64,000 nt of DNA from the NCBI GenBank assembly GCA_947166345.1, contig CAMVDU010000004.1, positions 39,722 through 103,721 of the forward strand. The letters run 5' to 3'. Below the pieces are notes generated by a model. It was not told the origin of the DNA. It made no database searches and worked only from the letters and a program-made list of their open reading frames with translations. Source of the DNA: an uncultured Prevotellaceae bacterium (GTDB lineage: Bacteria; Bacteroidota; Bacteroidia; Bacteroidales; Bacteroidaceae). Made by a program: the position numbers and the translations under genes. This document shows positions 46,837-55,204 of this stretch, piece by piece (within the stretch, counting starts at the first letter, position 1; the number at the start of each line of letters is the position of its first letter).

Positions 46837-47580
46837 ATGGATAGTATCATCAATGAGTTTCAGCCTATCACACTCGCCCAGATGAGCGGCGTGAAGCTGA
46901 TGAACCGCACAGACACCAAGTTTGTGACCAACATGCAACAGTTGCTTCGGCTGTTGGAGATGGCCCGTCAGGACTATTTCGTTCAGGACATTGATGGTGA
47001 GCGCAACATGCTGTACGACACCACCTATTTCGATACTGACGACTTTGCGATGTATGCTGCCCACCAGCACGGACACACCAACCGTCAGAAGATACGTTTC
47101 CGCACCTATGTCAGCTCGCATCTGCAGTTCATGGAGGTGAAGACAAAGAACAACCACGGACGCACCAAGAAGAAGCGTATCGAGGTGAACGATATGGATC
47201 TGGGCGATACCGTCAAGTGCGACTTCCTCAGACAGCACCTACGCTACGATGTTCAGACGCTGGTGCCCCACATGCACAACTACTTCCGTCGCATCACGCT
47301 GGTAAACAAAGCCAAGACCGAAAGGCTCACCATCGACACCTCGCTCGAATTTCACAACCTTATCACTTCGACCGACCGCAACATGGGACCTTTGGTTATC
47401 ATCGAGCTGAAACGCGACGGACTGGTGTATTCACCTGTTCTCCACATGCTGCGCGACCTGCGCATCAAACCCCACGGCTTCAGCAAATACTGCATGGGAG
47501 CGGCGCTGACCAGCGACCTGCTGCTTGTCAACAACTTCAAGGAGAAGTTGCGCGACGTGGAGAGAATCATCAACAGCTAA
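46837..47580 (+). CDS. VTC domain protein (polyphosphate polymerase-like)
   Basis: A 247-residue protein with the VTC tunnel-fold pattern: MNRTDTKFVTNMQQL near the start, RQKIRFRTYVSSHLQFMEVKTKNNHGRTKKKRIEV (paired basic residues that would bind nucleotide and polyphosphate), VIIELKRDG and HGFSKYCMG. Fungal VTC4 makes polyphosphate from ATP; bacterial members are less studied. It lies upstream of DUF4956 and DUF2490 genes, an arrangement that suggests a membrane-linked complex with an outer-membrane partner. Confidence 0.88.
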   Translation: MDSIINEFQPITLAQMSGVKLMNRTDTKFVTNMQQLLRLLEMARQDYFVQDIDGERNMLYDTTYFDTDDFAMYAAHQHGHTNRQKIRFRTYVSSHLQFMEVKTKNNHGRTKKKRIEVNDMDLGDTVKCDFLRQHLRYDVQTLVPHMHNYFRRITLVNKAKTERLTIDTSLEFHNLITSTDRNMGPLVIIELKRDGLVYSPVLHMLRDLRIKPHGFSKYCMGAALTSDLLLVNNFKEKLRDVERIINS

Positions 47581-47635
47581 ACTGAGACTAACAAGATAAA
47601 TCATCAACAGTCAATTAAAAACCAACAAAAATAAA

Positions 47636-48289
47636 ATGAGTACATTCAGCATCTTCCTGCAAAGTGACTTCGGTCTGGCACTCATCAGATTCTTCATCTG
47701 TCTGGTGGTCAACTGGGTCATCATCGACCGTCTCTACTATCCCAAGAGCAAACGTCGCGACTTCTACTTCACCTTCTCCATCATCACCATCGCCATCTTC
47801 TTCTTGGTCTATTTCATGATGAGCATGGACCGTGGTAAGGCCACGATGGGTGTAGGATTGGGACTCTTCGGCATATTCAGCATTATGCGTTATCGCACAG
47901 ACTCTATGCCTGTACGCGAGATGACCTATCTGTTCGTGGTTGTGTGCCTGTCGGTGATTCACGCCCTGGAGTCAAACTACAAAGAGCTGCTGGTCATTGA
48001 CATCATCACCATAGGAGCCATCTGCTTCTGCGAGATGAGACTGAAGATGAGATCGACCAAGCTCATCCAGTACGACCGCATTGAGCTGATCAAGCCCGAC
48101 CGCTACGACGACCTGAAGACCGACCTTGAGGAACGTACGGGTCTGAAAATTCTCAAGATAGACGTTGGCGGCATCGACTTCCTGAAAGACACTGCCGTAC
48201 TATCCGTCACCTACGAGAACACTCGTGGCGGCACGAATAAAGTTGACTCACAATTTAAAGTAAGGAAATCACAATGGAGAGAAGTATGA
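47636..48289 (+). CDS. DUF4956 membrane protein
   Basis: A 217-residue inner-membrane protein with four hydrophobic segments in the N-terminal two thirds (about 12-30, 45-62, 75-95 and 100-130) and a soluble C-terminal domain ending SQFKVRKSQWREV. The pattern MGVGLGLFGIFSIMRYRTDSMPVREMTYLFVV is the DUF4956 signature. These proteins are repeatedly found beside VTC domain proteins, so it may anchor or regulate the VTC protein. The last 16 bp overlap the DUF2490 gene. Confidence 0.87.
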   Translation: MSTFSIFLQSDFGLALIRFFICLVVNWVIIDRLYYPKSKRRDFYFTFSIITIAIFFLVYFMMSMDRGKATMGVGLGLFGIFSIMRYRTDSMPVREMTYLFVVVCLSVIHALESNYKELLVIDIITIGAICFCEMRLKMRSTKLIQYDRIELIKPDRYDDLKTDLEERTGLKILKIDVGGIDFLKDTAVLSVTYENTRGGTNKVDSQFKVRKSQWREV

Positions 48290-49029
48290 AAACCCTCATC
48301 GTGGTGGCTGCACTCGTGGCTGCCACAGGCGAAGCAAAAGCCCAGAGCGACGACTTCGGCGTTTGGTGCGATGCGAATGTTGAGAAGAAAATTGACAACC
48401 GCTGGTCAGCAGGTGCCGGTGTCGAGTTCCGAATGCGTGACGATGCCAGCGAGGCCGACCGCTGGAGCTTTGGCGTTGATATCAGCTATAAGATCACCGA
48501 CTGGCTGAAGGCTTCGGCAGGCTACACCCTACTCGATGACCATCGCTACAAGGTGAACACCAGTGGCAGGAAATATGCCGACTACTGGGGAGAACGCCAT
48601 CGTGTCAACCTCTCGCTGACTGGTTCCTACAGCATCGGCGACCTCAGTATGTCGCTGCGTGAACGCTGGCAATATACCTATCGTCCTGAGAAGACCGTCA
48701 ACCGCTACTGGAACTATACCGACGAGGATGATGACCGTTACTACGGAGCCTTTGCCGATGAGCACACCTACGGCAAGAAGGCCAAGAACGTGTGGCGTCA
48801 GCGTCTGCAGCTGAAGTACAAGCTCACCAAGATGTGGCGTCCCTATGCCAGCGTGGAGACCAGCGTGGCCAAGGGGCTTGAGAAGATTCGCTATGCTGCA
48901 GGTACAGAGATACGACTCACCAAACAGCATTCGCTGGAGGTGGGCTACCTGTATCAGGACATCCGCAACAATGATGATGACGAGGCTGATTCCCACATCA
49001 TCAGCGTTGGCTATACATACAAATTTTGA
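48274..49029 (+). CDS. DUF2490 outer-membrane beta-barrel-like protein
   Basis: A 251-residue protein with a signal peptide (MKTLIVVAALVAATGEAKAQ, if the second Met at 48286 is used). The mature part has alternating strands rich in Trp, Tyr and Arg, such as WSFGVDISYKITDWLKASAGYTLLDD and HRVNLSLTGSYSIGDLSMSLRERWQYTY, and ends SHIISVGYTYKF with a C-terminal Phe, as in outer-membrane barrels. This matches DUF2490. It is third in the VTC cassette. Confidence 0.8.
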   Translation: MERSMKTLIVVAALVAATGEAKAQSDDFGVWCDANVEKKIDNRWSAGAGVEFRMRDDASEADRWSFGVDISYKITDWLKASAGYTLLDDHRYKVNTSGRKYADYWGERHRVNLSLTGSYSIGDLSMSLRERWQYTYRPEKTVNRYWNYTDEDDDRYYGAFADEHTYGKKAKNVWRQRLQLKYKLTKMWRPYASVETSVAKGLEKIRYAAGTEIRLTKQHSLEVGYLYQDIRNNDDDEADSHIISVGYTYKF

Positions 49030-49034
49030 ACATC

Positions 49035-50105
49035 ATGGCAACAACACAAATCAGAATCAAAGACATTGCGCTGAGAGCTGGCGTTTCCGTGGGAACAGTC
49101 GATCGTGTACTGCACGATCGTCCCAATGTGTCGTCAGCAGCCCGCAAGAAGGTTGAGGCAGCGCTGGCAGAGATGGACTATCAGCCCAACGTCTATGCCT
49201 CGGCGCTGGCCTATAATAAGGACTATACGTTCTATTGCATCATCCCCCAGCACGACAGTGAGGCCTACTGGGAAGAGATTGAAGAGGGCGTGAAGGAAGC
49301 CACCCAACTGCGTCGCGACTTCCATGTGTCGCTTCAACTGAAGTACTACGAGCGTTTCAACGAAGAGTCGTTTGTTGGAGTCACCAACGAGTGTCTCAAC
49401 AGCAATCCCGATGGCGTCATCATCGTGCCTGCCAAGCTCGAGCCCACCACCCGTTTTGCTGAGGAGCTACACGAAAGGAATATCCCCTTCATCCTGCTCG
49501 ACTCGTATCTGCCCGACCTCAAGCCGCTGGCATTCTTTGGTCAGGACTCGTTTCAGAGCGGTTACTTCGCTGCCCGCATGATGATGCTCATCGCATCGCG
49601 CGAGAAAGAGATATTCCTCATGAAGAACCTGAAGAACGGACACATCGGCTCCAAACAGCAGTCCAACCGTGAGACAGGTTTCCGCCATTACATGAAGGAC
49701 CACTACCCACATATCAAGATTACTGAGGTGAATCTGCCGCTCGACGCTGACCGCAACGACTATGCACGCATCCTCGAGGAGTTCTTCACGAGCCACCCGC
49801 AGATACATCACGGCATCACGTTCAACTCGAAGGCCCACCTCGTAGGACTGTTCCTGCTGCGCACCAATCGTCGCAACATCCAGATCATGGGCTACGACAT
49901 GGTACCCAAGAATGCTGAGTGTGTGCGTCGAGGCAGCATCTCGTTCCTCATTGCCCAGCACGCCTTCATGCAGGGTCATGCCTGTGTGGAGACGCTGTTC
50001 AAGGCCATCGTACTGAAGCAGGAGGTGACCCCCGTCAACTACATGCCTATCGAGCTGCTGACCAAGGAGAACATCGAGTTCTACCGTCGCACAAACGTGG
50101 GATAA
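49035..50105 (+). CDS. LacI-family transcriptional regulator
   Basis: A 356-residue regulator. The start MATTQIRIKDIALRAGVSVG is chosen because the helix-turn-helix (IKDIALRAGVSVGTVDRVL) begins within 7 residues. The periplasmic-binding-protein-like effector domain covers about 60-330. It directly precedes altronate dehydratase, so it probably controls hexuronate breakdown; the effector may be a uronate. It starts 5 bp after the DUF2490 stop, but the functional link is with uxaA. Confidence 0.9.
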   Translation: MATTQIRIKDIALRAGVSVGTVDRVLHDRPNVSSAARKKVEAALAEMDYQPNVYASALAYNKDYTFYCIIPQHDSEAYWEEIEEGVKEATQLRRDFHVSLQLKYYERFNEESFVGVTNECLNSNPDGVIIVPAKLEPTTRFAEELHERNIPFILLDSYLPDLKPLAFFGQDSFQSGYFAARMMMLIASREKEIFLMKNLKNGHIGSKQQSNRETGFRHYMKDHYPHIKITEVNLPLDADRNDYARILEEFFTSHPQIHHGITFNSKAHLVGLFLLRTNRRNIQIMGYDMVPKNAECVRRGSISFLIAQHAFMQGHACVETLFKAIVLKQEVTPVNYMPIELLTKENIEFYRRTNVG

Positions 50106-50164
50106 ACATGAAACATGAAACATTAAAGATTAAACATTAAAACAACAGCTAACTGCAAATAAAC

Positions 50165-51661
50165 ATGGAACAAGCCACATTCCTTAAAATCAATCCTGCC
50201 GACACCGTCTTCGTGTGTCTGCAAGCCAAGAAGAAAGGCGATGTCGTCGAGGTAGGCGGCACGCAGGTTATCCTGAATCAAGACACGCCCGCTGGTCACA
50301 AAGTACTGATCCGCGACGTGAAGAAAGGCGAGAATATCATCAAGTACGGCTATCCCATCGGACATGCCCGTCAGGACCTGAAGTCAGGCGACTGGGTAAA
50401 CGAGGACAACCTGCAGACCAATCTCTCTGGTACGCTCGAATATACATACGAGCCTGTCAGCGAGCAACTTAACATCAAGAAAGAGAAGCGCACCTTCAAG
50501 GGCTATCGTCGTAAGAACGGTGACGTGGGCGTACGCAACGAGCTGTGGATCGTACCCACCGTAGGCTGTGTCAACGGCATTGCCGAGCGTCTGGCCAACC
50601 AGATGAAAAAAGAGACGGGACTCAAGGGCATCGACGACGTCTATGCCTGGCACCACAACTATGGTTGCTCACAGCTGTCGGGTGACCACGAGAACACCCG
50701 CAAGGTGCTGCGCGACATCGTGCTCCATCCCAATGCCGGAGGCGTACTGGTGCTGTCGCTGGGTTGCGAGAACAACCAGCCCGACCAGTTCATGGAGATG
50801 CTGGGCGACTACGACAAGGATCGCATCCGTCTGCTGGTGACCCAGAAGGTCGATGGCGACGAGGTGGAGGAAGGCATGCGCCTGTTGCGTGAGCTCTATG
50901 CCATCGCCAAGACTGATGTCCGTGAGGATGTGCCTGTGAGCGAGTTGCGCGTAGGCTTGAAGTGTGGTGGTTCTGACGGTTTCAGCGGCATCACCGCCAA
51001 TCCCTTGGTGGGCGAGTTCAGCGACTGGCTGGTGGCTCAGGGTGGAACGAGCGTGCTCACCGAGGTGCCTGAGATGTTTGGCGCCGAGACTATCCTGATG
51101 AATCGCTGCGAGACGCGCGAGCTGTTCGATCAGACCGTCTCGATGATCAACAACTTCAAGAACTATTTCCTCTCACATGGCGAGCCCGTAGGCGAGAACC
51201 CCTCGCCAGGCAACAAGGCCGGAGGCATCTCCACCCTCGAGGACAAGGCACTGGGATGCACGCAGAAGTGCGGACGTGCTCCTGTCAGCGGCGTCATGGA
51301 GTATGGCGACCGTCTTGAGCATAAAGGACTGAACCTGCTCTCTGCCCCTGGCAACGACCTTGTGGCAGCTACGGCATTGGCTTCGTGCGGCTGCCATCTG
51401 GTGCTGTTCACCACAGGTCGCGGCACACCCTTCGGCACCTTTGTGCCCACCATGAAGATTGCCACCAACCCCACGTTGGCTTCACGCAAGCCAGGCTGGG
51501 TCGATTTCAACGCTGGTCAGCTCATCGAGGGACGCACCATGCAGGAGCTACTGCCCGAGTTCATCGACAAGGTGCTCAGTGTCGCCTCTGGCGAACGTGC
51601 CCGCAACGAGGAGAACGACTATCGCGAAATCAGCATCTTCAAGAACGGAGTGACTCTATAG
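50165..51661 (+). CDS. uxaA: Altronate dehydratase
   Basis: A 498-residue enzyme converting D-altronate to 2-keto-3-deoxygluconate in galacturonate catabolism. The small N-terminal SAF-like domain (about 1-95) includes AGHKVLIRDVKKGENIIKYGYPIGHA. The large domain has VRNELWIVPTVGCVNG, VYAWHHNYGCSQLSGDHENTRKVL, GLKCGGSDGFSGITANP and the C-terminal CHLVLFTTGRGTPFGTFVPTMKI. Length matches full UxaA. The spacer between it and the LacI gene contains a short repeat, so a separate promoter cannot be excluded. Confidence 0.96.
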   Translation: MEQATFLKINPADTVFVCLQAKKKGDVVEVGGTQVILNQDTPAGHKVLIRDVKKGENIIKYGYPIGHARQDLKSGDWVNEDNLQTNLSGTLEYTYEPVSEQLNIKKEKRTFKGYRRKNGDVGVRNELWIVPTVGCVNGIAERLANQMKKETGLKGIDDVYAWHHNYGCSQLSGDHENTRKVLRDIVLHPNAGGVLVLSLGCENNQPDQFMEMLGDYDKDRIRLLVTQKVDGDEVEEGMRLLRELYAIAKTDVREDVPVSELRVGLKCGGSDGFSGITANPLVGEFSDWLVAQGGTSVLTEVPEMFGAETILMNRCETRELFDQTVSMINNFKNYFLSHGEPVGENPSPGNKAGGISTLEDKALGCTQKCGRAPVSGVMEYGDRLEHKGLNLLSAPGNDLVAATALASCGCHLVLFTTGRGTPFGTFVPTMKIATNPTLASRKPGWVDFNAGQLIEGRTMQELLPEFIDKVLSVASGERARNEENDYREISIFKNGVTL

Positions 51662-51770
51662 TGTAGAATGTAGAGTGTAGAGTTTGCTACCGCTGCGAAG
51701 GACTGCAAGTCTATCGTCTACACTCCTAAACTTCTAAACTCCTAAACTCCTAAATTATTAAGCATTAAAG
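51662..51770. repeat. Simple-repeat spacer (GTGTAGA / CTCCTAAA units)
   Basis: Units of GTGTAGA on the left and CTCCTAAA on the right flank a short unique core; TGTAGAGTGTAGAG on the left is partly complementary to the CTACACTC near 51720. Confidence 0.6.
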
Positions 51771-51771
51771 A

Positions 51772-52887
51772 TTGAATAGCATCATCACCAGGAACTACTT
51801 GCGACTGCTGCGCGCCGGCTGCTTTGGCACCGACGAGGCCGTCGAGCCCATGTCCGCATGGAAATGGGGGCAGGTGGTCGAGCTGTCGGCTCTCCACCAC
51901 ACCACAGCCCTCATCTACGACGGCTATAGGCGCTGTAGCGACCAGTTCTTCCTGAAGATGCCCCAGCGACTTGTCACCATCATGGAGAATGGGGCAAAGG
52001 CGGCAGAGCAGGCCTATGCCGAGACTGTTGCCGTAGCCCTGCAGTTGCACGAACGACTGTCCCTGCAGCAATGCCGCCCCATCCTCACTGGTGCCCTGTC
52101 CTATTCCGTCAACTACCCTGTGGCAGCCCATTGTCACGCACCTCGCATCCACGTCTTCCTCCCCTACGAGACACAAGGCAAAAAGGCCGACGACTGGGCT
52201 GACTACACCTGCGGCAACCTGCGTTTCGACGACAAGCACACCACAGCCTATGAATGGCTGGGTGCCAGCATCATGCATCATCATAGGCTGCTGCAGCTGA
52301 GCAACCGTCTGCTGGGACACGGTTTCCAGGGCGTGCTCGAACAGGAGTTGCGCGAGAGTCGCACCCACACCATCCTCCTTGGCAATCAGCAACTGGAGAC
52401 GCTGTCCCCCACCCTCGCCCTGTTCCACCTGCTGTTCCGTTTGTCGCAAGACCTGCTCAGCAAGGGCATCACCCTGCCCGACCTGCTCCATCTGGGCATC
52501 CTGTTGCGCCAGACGGGCGACCGTGTCGATTTTGTGAAGCTGCAGTCGTGGTCCGACCGTCTGAAGATGCAGCGCATGCTGACACTCATCGGTCAACTGA
52601 TGATCGACCTCCTGGCGTTCGAACAGGACGAGCTGCCCTTTGCCACCTTCGACCAGAGTTTTGACACACAGCGCATCGTTCAGGAGATACTGCTGTCGCA
52701 GGCCGATGCCGACCATCGCATGACGTTCTCGCAGGGCGACAACAGCATCTTCGTGCATGCAGGCAACAAGCGGGCGGTCATGTGGCATGTCCGTCGCTCA
52801 GCACGTTTCATGAAATATTATCCTTCGGAAAGTCTGGCCAGTTTCTTCTCCTCCTTCGCCCGTTCCATCACCGACATCGAAGAGTAA
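51772..52887 (+). CDS. Nucleotidyltransferase-like protein (degenerate NTP_transf_5 type)
   Basis: A 371-residue soluble protein that probably starts at TTG (the codon after it is Asn). It resembles proteins annotated as nucleotidyltransferase family (NTP_transf_5): an N-terminal helical region with LSALHHTTALIYDGYRRC, a central strand with RPILTGALSYSVNYPVAAHCHAPRIHVFLPY where a catalytic DxD would be expected but is not clear, then helical segments with LTLIGQLMIDLLAF. The missing acidic pair suggests the enzyme is inactive or the assignment is weak. It converges on the GH25 gene across a palindromic spacer. Confidence 0.55.
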   Translation: MNSIITRNYLRLLRAGCFGTDEAVEPMSAWKWGQVVELSALHHTTALIYDGYRRCSDQFFLKMPQRLVTIMENGAKAAEQAYAETVAVALQLHERLSLQQCRPILTGALSYSVNYPVAAHCHAPRIHVFLPYETQGKKADDWADYTCGNLRFDDKHTTAYEWLGASIMHHHRLLQLSNRLLGHGFQGVLEQELRESRTHTILLGNQQLETLSPTLALFHLLFRLSQDLLSKGITLPDLLHLGILLRQTGDRVDFVKLQSWSDRLKMQRMLTLIGQLMIDLLAFEQDELPFATFDQSFDTQRIVQEILLSQADADHRMTFSQGDNSIFVHAGNKRAVMWHVRRSARFMKYYPSESLASFFSSFARSITDIEE

Positions 52888-52925
52888 ACATTAATCTTTA
52901 ATCTTTAATGTTTAATCTTTAATGT
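52886..52925. repeat. TTAATCTTTAATGTT repeat spacer
   Basis: AAACATTAA (52886) and TTAATGTTT (52905) are inverted; the same words on the other strand make up the spacer before uxaA at 50106-50150. Confidence 0.6.
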
Positions 52926-53720
52926 TTAGTGTCTATACCTGATGTCAAACAGGCGGTGTCCGTTCATCAGGCGATTCTTGTCCACCTCACCTTTCACCCC
53001 CTTGATGCGACCCTTGCAAGTATACTGCCACATGGTGTAGTCACGCTCGTCGGCCAGCACCGGCTGTTCGTCGGCATACATCGCTATCCACAGCTGGTAG
53101 TTGTCAAGTCTGCCCACCAGGTTCTTATTGTAGAAGTTACGGTAGGTATAGACAATAGGTTTCTGGTGGTAGGCCTCCTCCATCATGCCCAGGAACTTCG
53201 TCAGCGAGTCGCAGAAAGCCCCTGTCGTCAGGTCGCCCATCGTCTCCACGTCGAGCATCGGAATAAGGTCCTGCTCGCCAGGCAGACACTGGCTCTTGAA
53301 GTTCTCCAGTTGCTCTTTCAGGTTCACCTTCGGACGGAAATAGTGGTACGACCCCACCTTCAGCCCGTGCAGATGAGCCAGTTCTATATTGCGTGCATAC
53401 AAGGCATCCACGCGGTCGTTGCCCTCACTGGCCTTCAGATAGACGTAGGCCATGTTTGTCTCCTCGCCCACCGCCTTCCAGAACACGTCGTTCTGATAGT
53501 GGCTCACGTCGATGCCGTGCACATGCTCGCACGTATCCTCGCACGTCTTCCACGGGTCAGCATCGTGAACGCTCAGCACCACCGGTTTCTTCACCACATG
53601 CTTCCTCGTCACGCGAGCCTTCTTTGCCTTTTTCTTCTTCGGCCTGCTGGCGGCATCTGCCGTTCCTGCCATCAGCCAACAGCACAGGGCTGTCAGCAAA
53701 AATATCGTTATTCTTCTCAT
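52926..53720 (-). CDS. GH25 lysozyme-type muramidase
   Basis: A 264-residue exported enzyme cleaving peptidoglycan. I chose ATG 53720 (MRRITIFLLTALCCWLMAGTADA), a clear signal peptide, over the longer frame that runs through the promoter. A basic linker follows (about 24-50), then the GH25 barrel: HGIDVSHYQNDVFWKAV with the first catalytic Asp, VYLKASEGNDRVD, IPMLDVETMGD with the Asp-x-Glu pair, and YTYRNFYNK. Length fits the family. A -7 box lies 8 bp before the ATG, giving a very short leader. Confidence 0.92.
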   Translation of the reverse strand: MRRITIFLLTALCCWLMAGTADAASRPKKKKAKKARVTRKHVVKKPVVLSVHDADPWKTCEDTCEHVHGIDVSHYQNDVFWKAVGEETNMAYVYLKASEGNDRVDALYARNIELAHLHGLKVGSYHYFRPKVNLKEQLENFKSQCLPGEQDLIPMLDVETMGDLTTGAFCDSLTKFLGMMEEAYHQKPIVYTYRNFYNKNLVGRLDNYQLWIAMYADEQPVLADERDYTMWQYTCKGRIKGVKGEVDKNRLMNGHRLFDIRYRH

Positions 53721-53728
53721 TCTGCTTG

Positions 53729-53736
53729 CAAAGGTA
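53729..53736 (-). promoter_or_regulatory. -7 box TACCTTTG of the GH25 gene
   Basis: Minus-strand TAnnTTTG with an extended upstream sequence (GCTCGCTTATTCG) also found at 56.5 kb. Confidence 0.75.
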
Positions 53737-53967
53737 CGAATAAGCGAGCAGAAAACCAAATTAAATTTGAGTTTTCTCGAGCGAAAGTACCTTCGACCGA
53801 AGGTCAAAGTTACAAAAAAAGCTTGTAAAAGCGAAGCGATTTGGGAAGATTAACGCAATTCGGCCTGAAATAAAGGCAAAGAGGGGAAGAACGTGGAAGT
53901 TCAAAAATAGGGACAACGCAAAATTGGGAGGATTGGTGAAGGAGTTAGGTTGCCAAATCGTAACCTC

Positions 53968-54087
53968 ATTTAGCCATCTCCTTCATCTTTGTGACGAAAC
54001 TGTTGAAGCTCGTCAGCAGTTCTTCGACGAGCGAAGCGGCAAGCCGATTACCTCGTAGGTACTGCGCTCAATTGATATAACTTCCAT
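53968..54087 (-). pseudogene. Frameshifted remnant of a small helical protein
   Basis: The ATG at 54087 starts MEVISIERSTYE, an N-terminus typical of small excisionase-like or helix-turn-helix proteins of Bacteroidota mobile elements, but the frame stops after 24 codons. Reading one frame over continues as ASLVEELLTSFNSFVTKMKEMAK with a stop at 53971-53973 or nearby. A single indel would join both parts. The HTH part is absent. The assignment is tentative. Confidence 0.35.
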
Positions 54088-54406
54088 GTCTGTTTTTGTT
54101 TTTGAATTATGCAGGCAAAGGTACTTCATGATTTCCAGATAAGCTCATTCAATAAATTCCGTTCTATGAAATAACAATTCAAGGAAACGAAGACCTAATG
54201 TCTACCGAGCTTGCTCAATCAGAAAGCAGGCAAGCATCTTTGCGTGGAACTCCACAGAAAAGTGCGTATTAGGCTACACCCTTCTATAGAGCATAATTGT
54301 GGAATTGCAAGCAGAAATTAGTGCGGAATGATGCCATATCAAGAGAAAAGACCACTCTTTTTCTTAATTTATGTTCACGAATTATTGTATACACAATATT
54401 TTTGAT

Positions 54407-54414
54407 TATATTTG
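54407..54414 (+). promoter_or_regulatory. -7 box TATATTTG before the 84-residue gene
   Basis: Plus-strand TAnnTTTG, 42 bp before the ATG at 54457. Confidence 0.6.
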
Positions 54415-54456
54415 CGCACAGAACGCCCAATGTTGGGCAAGAATAACTAAAAGCAA

Positions 54457-54711
54457 ATGGAAATTCACAAATATAACAGGCTAAAGGCTGCGAGTAAGCG
54501 AGTGCAGAGTGAAGTCCTCTTCGACTCTGCCGAGCAGGAGCAGGCTCGAACGCAGTTCAAGATTGTTTTGGCTGAGAAAGAAAAGACTGGCACATTAATA
54601 AAAGCTATTTCTTATGATATACCAATATTAGAATATAGTAATACAAATCTTTGGGGAATAAGCTTGATAGACGAGGATGGAAATTGTAATTGGATAAAGG
54701 AAAAAGAATAA
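54457..54711 (+). CDS. Small hypothetical protein, accessory region
   Basis: An 84-residue protein: MEIHKYNRLKAASKRVQSEVLFDSAEQEQARTQFKIV at the start, ending ISLIDEDGNCNWIKEKE. The N-terminal half is probably helical, the rest a small beta sheet. There is no signal peptide. The 3' part is AT-rich compared with the housekeeping genes. I do not recognise a family. A -7 box upstream supports expression. Confidence 0.5.
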   Translation: MEIHKYNRLKAASKRVQSEVLFDSAEQEQARTQFKIVLAEKEKTGTLIKAISYDIPILEYSNTNLWGISLIDEDGNCNWIKEKE

Positions 54712-54809
54712 GATACATTAAGAACTCCACGCCTGACATCGAAAATCTTTATTAATATTGTATCAATATTTAATTGAAAAACGGATTGTTATATACAAAC
54801 AAGAAAATA

Positions 54810-55124
54810 ATGAACAAACAAGAAAAATTTTCTGTAAGTCCAATAGACGAATGGTTCCGGCTGTTATCCAAAAGAGGAAAGCTAATCGTACTGGCTATGC
54901 ATAACGAAGGGCATACAGGGGATTTTCGGAATGTCAAGAATATGGAATTAGTCTTGATGTCGGGCATACCGCCCAAACGACGATACGTGGAGAACGGAGT
55001 TCCATGCGCAGACTATCCATCGTTTGACGAAATAAAGGATTCAGAACTCATTACTATATGGGATTCCCTTTCCATCGAAAAAAGACAGATTTTGTTCTCC
55101 GTTCGTTGTAAGGGATTCTGCTAA
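54810..55124 (+). CDS. Small hypothetical protein, accessory region
   Basis: A 104-residue protein starting MNKQEKFSVSPIDEWFRLLSKRGKL; the longer frame begins with TTG and was not used. It contains an AMHNEGHTGDFRNVKNMEL segment and ends KRQILFSVRCKGFC. No family recognised and no signal peptide. It stands between another small unknown gene and a YhcG-type nuclease gene. Confidence 0.45.
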   Translation: MNKQEKFSVSPIDEWFRLLSKRGKLIVLAMHNEGHTGDFRNVKNMELVLMSGIPPKRRYVENGVPCADYPSFDEIKDSELITIWDSLSIEKRQILFSVRCKGFC

Positions 55125-55184
55125 TAATAAGACTATAAGGAGAATCACGAAGAGGCTTCCGCTGATTATCTCGTAATAAATGAT

Positions 55185-55192
55185 TAACTTTG
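55185..55192 (+). promoter_or_regulatory. -7 box TAACTTTG of the YhcG-type nuclease gene
   Basis: Plus-strand TAnnTTTG, 12 bp before the ATG at 55205, so the mRNA leader is very short. Confidence 0.65.
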
Positions 55193-55204
55193 CAAACGAT
55201 TAAT

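Larger units (their letters stand above)
53721..54456. other. 735-bp stretch without an intact gene
   Basis: It holds the GH25 promoter, the palindrome ACCTTCGACCGAAGGT (about 53790), a broken small minus-strand frame at 53968-54087, and the word GGTTGCCAAATCGTAACC (53948-53965), which recurs with one mismatch at 56706-56723. The rest shows nothing recognisable. Confidence 0.5.
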
